Assembly: GCF_002567005.1 (NCBI RefSeq) | Contig: NZ_NUZU01000039.1 | Location: 62,001-126,000 of the forward strand | Source: Bacillus sp. AFS073361 | Lineage (GTDB): Bacteria > Bacillota > Bacilli > Bacillales > Cytobacillaceae | Length of the DNA: 64,000 nucleotides | Direction: 5' to 3' | Part shown: piece by piece, positions 59,109 to 64,000 of the stretch | Layout: every line of letters starts with the position of its first letter | How positions within the stretch are numbered: position 1 is the first letter of the stretch | Notes under the pieces: model-generated | Databases searched by the model: none | The model's input: the letters and a program-made list of their open reading frames with translations, nothing else | Told to the model about the DNA's origin: nothing | Made by a program: the position numbers and the translations under genes

Positions 59109-60524
59109 TTAGCTAACTTTTTTCATTTGTTCTACAGTCTTATTCAAAGTTGAATGTTTACGTCCATATCCAAAATAGACGAATAATCCAATCACAAGCC
59201 ATACTCCAAAACTAATCCACGTTGTTTTTGGTAACTGAAGCGCTAAGTATCCACAGAATACAAAGGCTAGAATCGGAATATATGGTACAAACGGAACACG
59301 GAATCCAGTTTTTGGTGCTTGCTTGTTTTTCCGGAGAAATAGAATTCCTACTGCCACCGTCATAAAGGCAAATAACGTTCCGATGTTTGTTAACTCTGCC
59401 AGTTTATTCAATGGAATGAATCCAGCAAAAATCGAAACTAGTAAACAAGTAATCCATGAATTCGCCATTGGTGTCTTCTTCTTCTTATCAACCTTAGAAA
59501 ATACTTTTGGTAAGAGGCCATCACGGCTGATTGCATAAAATAAACGAGATTGTCCATAAAGCATAACCAATAATACAGTGGTGATACCTGCAATCGCACC
59601 TAATGAAATAAAACCTGCTACCCAATCCTGATGAATATAATTAAGGGCAAATGCTACAGGATTTTTCACACCTAATTCTTGATACGGAACAATACCAGTT
59701 AAAATTCCAGAAACAATGATATATAACACGGTACAAACTAGTAAGGATGCAATAATTCCGATTGGCATATTCTTTTGCGGATTTTTTACTTCTTCAGCTG
59801 CAGTCGCAACAGCATCAAAACCGATATAAGCAAAAAATACAGTTGCTGCACCAGCTGTCACACCTGAGAAACCAAATGGCATAAATGGTGTCCAGTTTGC
59901 AGGCTTTACATACCATGCACCTACACCAATAAACAATAACACTACTGCTAGTTTAATAATTACCATTATCGTATTAAATCGTGCGGATTTCTTAACACCC
60001 TGTGTAAGTAGTAATGTAAGAATTAGTACGATGAGGATGGCCGGGACATCGATAAATGTCCCGTTTGCCGGATCATACGCACTAGTTAATGCTTTAGGAA
60101 AATGAATACCAAACCCTTCGAGCAAACCTTGTAAATAGCCGGACCATCCACTGGCAACCGCAGAGCAAGCTAATCCATATTCTAAGATTAAATCCCATCC
60201 CAATATCCAGGCAATGATCTCACCAAATGTTGCATAACTATAGGTATATGCACTTCCCGATACTGGAACCGCAGAAGCAAATTCCGCATAACAAAGGGCG
60301 GCAAAGACACAAGCTAGTCCTGATAAGATAAAAGATAAAATAAGTGCTGGCCCTGCATGTTCTGCGGCAGCAACCCCTGTTAGTACAAATATTCCTGTTC
60401 CTATAATAGCCCCAATTCCAAGCATGGATAAATCAAATGCCCCTAAATCTTTCTTTAAGACTACATCTTTTTGTCCAGCTTCTTGAATGAGGTCCTGAAT
60501 TGATTTTTTTCTAAATAAATTCAT
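59109..60524 (-). CDS. yfnA: APC-family amino acid permease, YfnA-like
   Basis: A 471-residue, 12-segment transporter of the CAT/APC family. The N-terminal GAIIGTGIFVLTGVAAAEHAGPA is the consensus amino acid permease segment 1. Length and ending fit YfnA-type cationic or branched amino acid permeases; substrate unknown. ATG follows TATGGAGG. Upstream at 60552-60566, AATGTTCTGAAAAAA is three mismatches from the CodY motif, a weak hint of nutrient control. The rest of the AT-rich 60525-60782 stretch shows nothing further. Confidence 0.8.
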   Translation of the reverse strand: MNLFRKKSIQDLIQEAGQKDVVLKKDLGAFDLSMLGIGAIIGTGIFVLTGVAAAEHAGPALILSFILSGLACVFAALCYAEFASAVPVSGSAYTYSYATFGEIIAWILGWDLILEYGLACSAVASGWSGYLQGLLEGFGIHFPKALTSAYDPANGTFIDVPAILIVLILTLLLTQGVKKSARFNTIMVIIKLAVVLLFIGVGAWYVKPANWTPFMPFGFSGVTAGAATVFFAYIGFDAVATAAEEVKNPQKNMPIGIIASLLVCTVLYIIVSGILTGIVPYQELGVKNPVAFALNYIHQDWVAGFISLGAIAGITTVLLVMLYGQSRLFYAISRDGLLPKVFSKVDKKKKTPMANSWITCLLVSIFAGFIPLNKLAELTNIGTLFAFMTVAVGILFLRKNKQAPKTGFRVPFVPYIPILAFVFCGYLALQLPKTTWISFGVWLVIGLFVYFGYGRKHSTLNKTVEQMKKVS

Positions 60525-60782
60525 TAGCTAAACCTCCATATTTTATATCAGAATGTTCTGAAAAAATATTCCGCATAAGATTGTGTATCAAAATATAAAA
60601 ATTATATATCGAAATAATATAATTAATTTTGTAAAAAAGCAATATTTTTTGAAAAATATAATTATTTGAAAATAATACCATGTGAAATACAACGCTTCCT
60701 TCCCTATTTTTATATCAGAGCTAAAAGTTTCTACTATACAGATATAATAAATTAAATTTCCTTCTTCTTTATTTACACAAAA

Positions 60783-60822
60783 AAACCGATGACTTCGTAA
60801 TTTTACGAATTCATCGGTTTGA
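60783..60822 (-). terminator. Terminator of cstA
   Basis: On the minus strand AAACCGATGA-TTCGTA/TACGAA-TCATCGGTTT followed by TTTTT. Confidence 0.8.
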
Positions 60823-60828
60823 TTTTGT

Positions 60829-62622
60829 TTAAGCAATCTTACTTTCCAGCTTGGTTCGAGGTGAATTCCACATACTAATCCATTTCTTTATAGCCGTGAT
60901 CATAATAATCATACCCAGCAATAACATAATGATCGACAATACCCCATTTAAAACACTATAACCCGCGGCTGCCTGATTGAGATAAACATTTTTCACCATC
61001 CAGTAACCAGCATAGTTTACAGTAACAAAGAGATACGCTAACGGGATTAAGCAAGTAAGCATATAACGGCGTTTATCTGCAATACTCAATATCACTGTCG
61101 CACCGACAATTAGACCAATCGATGCCATTAGTTGATTGGAAACACCAAATAATGCCCAAACAGAACCAATATCCCCTGAGAAAAGCAGGTATCCCCACAT
61201 AAAACAGGCTAACGCACTAGCAAATATAGATCCTGGCAGCCAATCTGTCTTCTTCAGTGGCTTATAGAACTCCCCGAAAAAGTCTTGGATTAAATAACGA
61301 GCAACACGAGTTCCTGAGTCGATGGCAGTTAGAATAAATACCGCTTCGAACATAATAACAAACTGGAAGAAGTATGATGATAGTTTTGCAAACCACGGAA
61401 TGCCCGTGAAGATATACGTCATACCTACCGCTAAGGTTACGGCACCACCTGTTCGGCCTTCAAGATTAATCCCAATTTCATCAGCAAGTTTTGGCAGTTC
61501 CTGTACCTGCATACCAAGTGTCTTAAATACTTCTGGTGTCGAGTTAATGGCAAAGTAATCTGCCGGCTGAAGAGCTGTTGCCGCAATCAAAGCCATAATA
61601 CCAACCACACACTCTACTAGCATCGCACCAAAACCAACAACCTTAATATCAGACCAACGATCAAGCATTTTTGGTGTAGTTCCCGAACCTACGAAAGCAT
61701 GGAAACCAGAGATCGCCCCACAAGCAATTGTGATGGAGATAAACGGCCAAACAGGTCCGCCTAGTACTGGTCCGCCGCCTGATGTAAATTTTGTGAAAGC
61801 TGGCATCTCAATTGCGGGATTAATAATAAATACCCCGATGATTAAGGCAATAAATACACCAATTTTCATAAAGCTGCTTAAGTAATCACGTGGTGCCAGT
61901 AATAACCATACTGGTAAGGCTGCTGCAAAAAACGCATAAATCGGTAGAATAATAGCTAATGTTTTTGTATCTAACGTCAGCCAATCACCTAATACCGTAC
62001 CTTGAATGGACGGACCAACAAATACCCCAACCATTACGAGAATAAATCCGACGGTGGATGTTAATTTTAAGTTGCCAGTTTTTTTATAAGCAATTCCTAC
62101 CAACATCGCAATTGGAATGGTTATTCCCACTGAGAATGTTCCCCATGGATTGTGTTCAAGTGCATGAAGAACAACCATAGAAAGACCTGCCATTGTGATC
62201 GTAATGATAAAAAGCATCGCAAGTCCCGTACAAAAACCCGCCACAGGCCCCAGTTCGTCTTTCGCAACTTCAGATAAGGATTTTCCCTTTTTCCTCATCG
62301 ATGCAAATAGGACAACGGCATCATGGACTGCTCCGCCAATCACTGCCCCAATTAAAAGCCATAATAAACCAGGCAAGTATCCAAATTGTGCTGCAAGGAT
62401 GGGACCAACAAGTGGTCCTGCTGCAGCGATGGCGGCAAAGTGATGACCAAATGTTACCCACTTATTGGTTGGAACATAGTCCTTTCCGTCGTTTAATTCA
62501 TGTGCCGGTGTCGGCTTTGAATCATCTAATTTTAATACCTTTGCTGCCATGAATGTTCCGTATAAGCGATAGGCAATCATTAAAATACAAATGGAGCCGA
62601 TTACAATTGAAACCGCATTCAT
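60829..62622 (-). CDS. cstA: CstA-family transporter (pyruvate or peptide)
   Basis: A 597-residue protein with about 16-18 membrane segments. The CstA core is evident: WVTFGHHFAAIAAAGPLVGPILAAQFGYLPG near residue 55 and GAISGFHAFVGSGTTPK in the middle. E. coli members BtsT and CstA import pyruvate; peptide uptake was proposed earlier. The start ATG 62620-62622 follows GGGGG. A cre-like site lies 50-65 bases upstream and a LytTS-type two-component system precedes it, the same pairing as BtsSR-btsT in E. coli. Confidence 0.9.
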   Translation of the reverse strand: MNAVSIVIGSICILMIAYRLYGTFMAAKVLKLDDSKPTPAHELNDGKDYVPTNKWVTFGHHFAAIAAAGPLVGPILAAQFGYLPGLLWLLIGAVIGGAVHDAVVLFASMRKKGKSLSEVAKDELGPVAGFCTGLAMLFIITITMAGLSMVVLHALEHNPWGTFSVGITIPIAMLVGIAYKKTGNLKLTSTVGFILVMVGVFVGPSIQGTVLGDWLTLDTKTLAIILPIYAFFAAALPVWLLLAPRDYLSSFMKIGVFIALIIGVFIINPAIEMPAFTKFTSGGGPVLGGPVWPFISITIACGAISGFHAFVGSGTTPKMLDRWSDIKVVGFGAMLVECVVGIMALIAATALQPADYFAINSTPEVFKTLGMQVQELPKLADEIGINLEGRTGGAVTLAVGMTYIFTGIPWFAKLSSYFFQFVIMFEAVFILTAIDSGTRVARYLIQDFFGEFYKPLKKTDWLPGSIFASALACFMWGYLLFSGDIGSVWALFGVSNQLMASIGLIVGATVILSIADKRRYMLTCLIPLAYLFVTVNYAGYWMVKNVYLNQAAAGYSVLNGVLSIIMLLLGMIIMITAIKKWISMWNSPRTKLESKIA

Positions 62623-62671
62623 TTAATTTCATCCCCCTACATCCTTTTTCTCTTATCACCATCATACCGAA

Positions 62672-62685
62672 AGAAAACGTTAACA
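62672..62685 (+). promoter_or_regulatory. CcpA cre-like site upstream of cstA
   Basis: AGAAAACGTTAACA differs from TGWAANCGNTNWCA only at the first base. Placement near the promoter suggests carbon catabolite control. Confidence 0.6.
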
Positions 62686-62748
62686 TATGGTTTTCATCCT
62701 AAAATGCAAGTTTTTAAGGCTGAAAAACAAGAATAATAGAATGAAATG

Positions 62749-62782
62749 CAAAAAACAGCTTCTTAAAAACCAAGAAGCTGCT
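62749..62782 (-). terminator. Terminator of lytT
   Basis: On the minus strand CAGCTTCTT/AAGAAGCTG with a T6 tail; it overlaps the lytT stop. Confidence 0.8.
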
Positions 62783-63512
62783 TTAACTCTTTTGTATAGG
62801 TTCTGCTTACTGGAACCTTTTCTCCATCCTTCATAATTAAATTGTAGGTAGAATTAAACCATGGCTCAATCTCGACAATGGCATCGACATTAACTAAATA
62901 AGCGCGGTGGACACGAATGATGGATGAATGCTTCAACTTCCTTTCGAAAGTGACCAGCGAATCACTGACAGAGTATTTTGTATTCTCTATTGCAATGACT
63001 GTTTTCCCCTCATTTGTACCAATATAGTGTATGTCACTAATGTTTACGATTACAATTTTTTCATCAATTGTAATCGCGAGCTTTTCTGGCCTTTCGTTTC
63101 CAAAATTTTGTCTCTGAGTAAAAATAGGAATTGCTTGTTTGTGATTTTCTATTAGCTTATACAACTTCTCAATCGTTTGTAAGACTCTCTTTTCTTCAAA
63201 AGGTTTTAAGATATAGTCAACAGCATTTAACTCAAAAGCTTGCAGGGCATATTCGTCAAATGCCGTCGCAAAGACAATGAATGGAGGATGATCAAGTCTA
63301 TTTATATGGGCAGCAATTTCGATACCACTTTCATCAGCGAGCTGGATATCTAAAAATATCACATCCAGGTCGAGGTTACTTATTTTTTCTAACGCGCTTT
63401 CAACACCATCCGATTCCCCAACGATCTCAATTTGTTTACTTCGTTTGAGAAGATAGACCAATTCATCTCTTGCTAACGGTTCATCATCCACAACAAAGGC
63501 CTTTAACAACAT
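62763..63512 (-). CDS. lytT: LytTR-family response regulator
   Basis: A 249-residue regulator with a receiver (AFVVDDEPLARDEL, Asp in VIFLDIQLAD, Lys in YILKPF) and a C-terminal LytTR DNA-binding domain (IHYIGTNEGKTVI, IIRVHRAYLVNVDAI, VPVSRTYTKEL). ATG 63510-63512 with GAGGGG; the longer frame upstream overlaps lytS. It starts 2 bases after the lytS stop. Likely target is cstA or an lrgAB-type operon outside the window. Confidence 0.9.
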   Translation of the reverse strand: MLLKAFVVDDEPLARDELVYLLKRSKQIEIVGESDGVESALEKISNLDLDVIFLDIQLADESGIEIAAHINRLDHPPFIVFATAFDEYALQAFELNAVDYILKPFEEKRVLQTIEKLYKLIENHKQAIPIFTQRQNFGNERPEKLAITIDEKIVIVNISDIHYIGTNEGKTVIAIENTKYSVSDSLVTFERKLKHSSIIRVHRAYLVNVDAIVEIEPWFNSTYNLIMKDGEKVPVSRTYTKELKQLLGF

Positions 63513-63514
63513 CC

Positions 63515-64000
63515 TCACCCCTCTTTTTGTTGTTGTGTTAACGGTAGTGTAATTGATACTTTCGTTCCTAAATTCAAGTTGCTTTCTATTTGAAAGGAAG
63601 CAGTTTGACCATAAATTTCTTCGATTCGTTTTTTGATATTCCAAAGTGCTGTTCCTGTTCCAGCCGAAGAATCTACTGTTTGGTTTCCCAGGGTACCAAG
63701 CAGTTCTGCTGAGATTCCTTTCCCATTATCTTCAGTAAGCAGGACCATGTTCTCCCCTTCCTGAAAGGCTCGGACCAGTACTGTTCCGTTCTTTGCTTTT
63801 GGAAATGCATAACGAATTGCATTTTCCACTAATGGCTGAAGAGTAAATGGTGGAACGAGCACCCTTTTTAATGCTGGTGCAATATCTAATTCAACATGAT
63901 AACGGTCTGGAAAGCGTGCTTGTTCAATCGTTAGGTAAGCTTCAACATGTTCAAGTTCCTTTTCAAGCGGTATGAGCATTTGCCTAGCCCCCTGAAGATT
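63515..64000 (-). CDS. lytS: LytS-type sensor kinase (partial, C-terminal end)
   Basis: Only the last 161 residues are in the window; the frame is still open at 64000 (NLQGARQMLIPLEKELEHVEAY). The visible part is the His_kinase end and HATPase domain: FTLQPLVENAIRYAFP (N-box), LLTEDNGKGI and GTGTALWNIKKRIEEIYG. The H-box and the membrane 5TM-LYT domain lie beyond the edge. LytS/BtsS-type sensors respond to pyruvate or membrane state. Confidence 0.88.
   Translation of the reverse strand, partial: NLQGARQMLIPLEKELEHVEAYLTIEQARFPDRYHVELDIAPALKRVLVPPFTLQPLVENAIRYAFPKAKNGTVLVRAFQEGENMVLLTEDNGKGISAELLGTLGNQTVDSSAGTGTALWNIKKRIEEIYGQTASFQIESNLNLGTKVSITLPLTQQQKEG

Noticed and set aside
60588..60836. 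An 82-residue minus-strand ORF between yfnA and cstA
   Set aside because: Very AT-rich, low-complexity Phe/Ile/Lys sequence, overlaps the cstA terminator and has no ribosome site.
1..64000. tRNA, rRNA, CRISPR arrays, prophage or transposase genes
   Set aside because: None was recognised on either strand; only small non-coding repeats indicate mobility.

Overview
The window looks like chromosomal DNA of a low-GC, endospore-forming Bacillaceae species (Bacillus sensu lato, perhaps Neobacillus-like). The evidence is a B. subtilis-type yfkE-yfkF-yfkH-yfkK-mapB block, sinR/sinI, a liaIH-liaFSR locus, a Fur-controlled efeOBU locus, spore-related membrane proteins, strong Shine-Dalgarno sequences and many TTG/GTG starts. 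No rRNA, tRNA, CRISPR array, phage or transposase gene was found. All names rest on reading the protein sequences; no database search was run.

Layout. 1-8.2 kb: partial YczE-like membrane protein, Ca2+/H+ antiporter, MFS transporter, P1B-4 metal ATPase, YihY protein, YtxH protein, DUF1128 protein and methionine aminopeptidase. 8.2-9.7 kb: sinR facing a 40-residue SinI-like gene that is preceded by a c-di-GMP-I riboswitch, then tiny genes. 9.9-18.4 kb: hutH with an attenuator-like leader, topB, MFS, ampS, mscL, YetJ-like. 18.4-26.3 kb: aromatic amino acid hydroxylase behind an ECF sigma factor, a MOP flippase, efeOBU. 26.3-30 kb: lia locus. 30-37.5 kb: LysM-SCP protein, yjcA, yhfW, amidase, DEAD helicase, metallo-hydrolase. 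37.6-43.6 kb: an Fnr-type regulator and targets with class II Fnr promoters (HMA protein, DUF2249 protein, probably a NapH-like ferredoxin), plus kynB-like and WG-repeat genes. 44-46.6 kb: Gfo/Idh/MocA oxidoreductase and glnS. 46.6-54.8 kb: NreABC-like sensing genes and an unusual molybdopterin oxidoreductase operon with a NarI-like membrane subunit, a four-cluster ferredoxin and a Tat-exported Rieske protein. 55-59 kb: histidine kinase, HD-GYP protein, a 21-residue peptide gene and a PqqD-M50 membrane protease. 59-64 kb: amino acid permease, cstA and a LytTS-type two-component system.

How it works together. The 37-54 kb region reads as low-oxygen and nitrate respiration: an oxygen sensor (Fnr) and a nitrate-type sensor (NreA/B/C) feed a quinol-linked Mo enzyme. 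Two places touch c-di-GMP signalling: the riboswitch before the SinI-like gene and the HD-GYP phosphodiesterase.

Best candidate for an undescribed system: HD-GYP, CWWC peptide and PqqD-M50 protease genes in one minus-strand operon, next to a sporulation-type kinase that carries a related N-terminal membrane sensor domain. Perfect 7-base Spo0A boxes lie before both sensor genes. The simplest reading is a peptide signal made by the protease and sensed by the shared domain, but no direct evidence links the peptide to the sensors.
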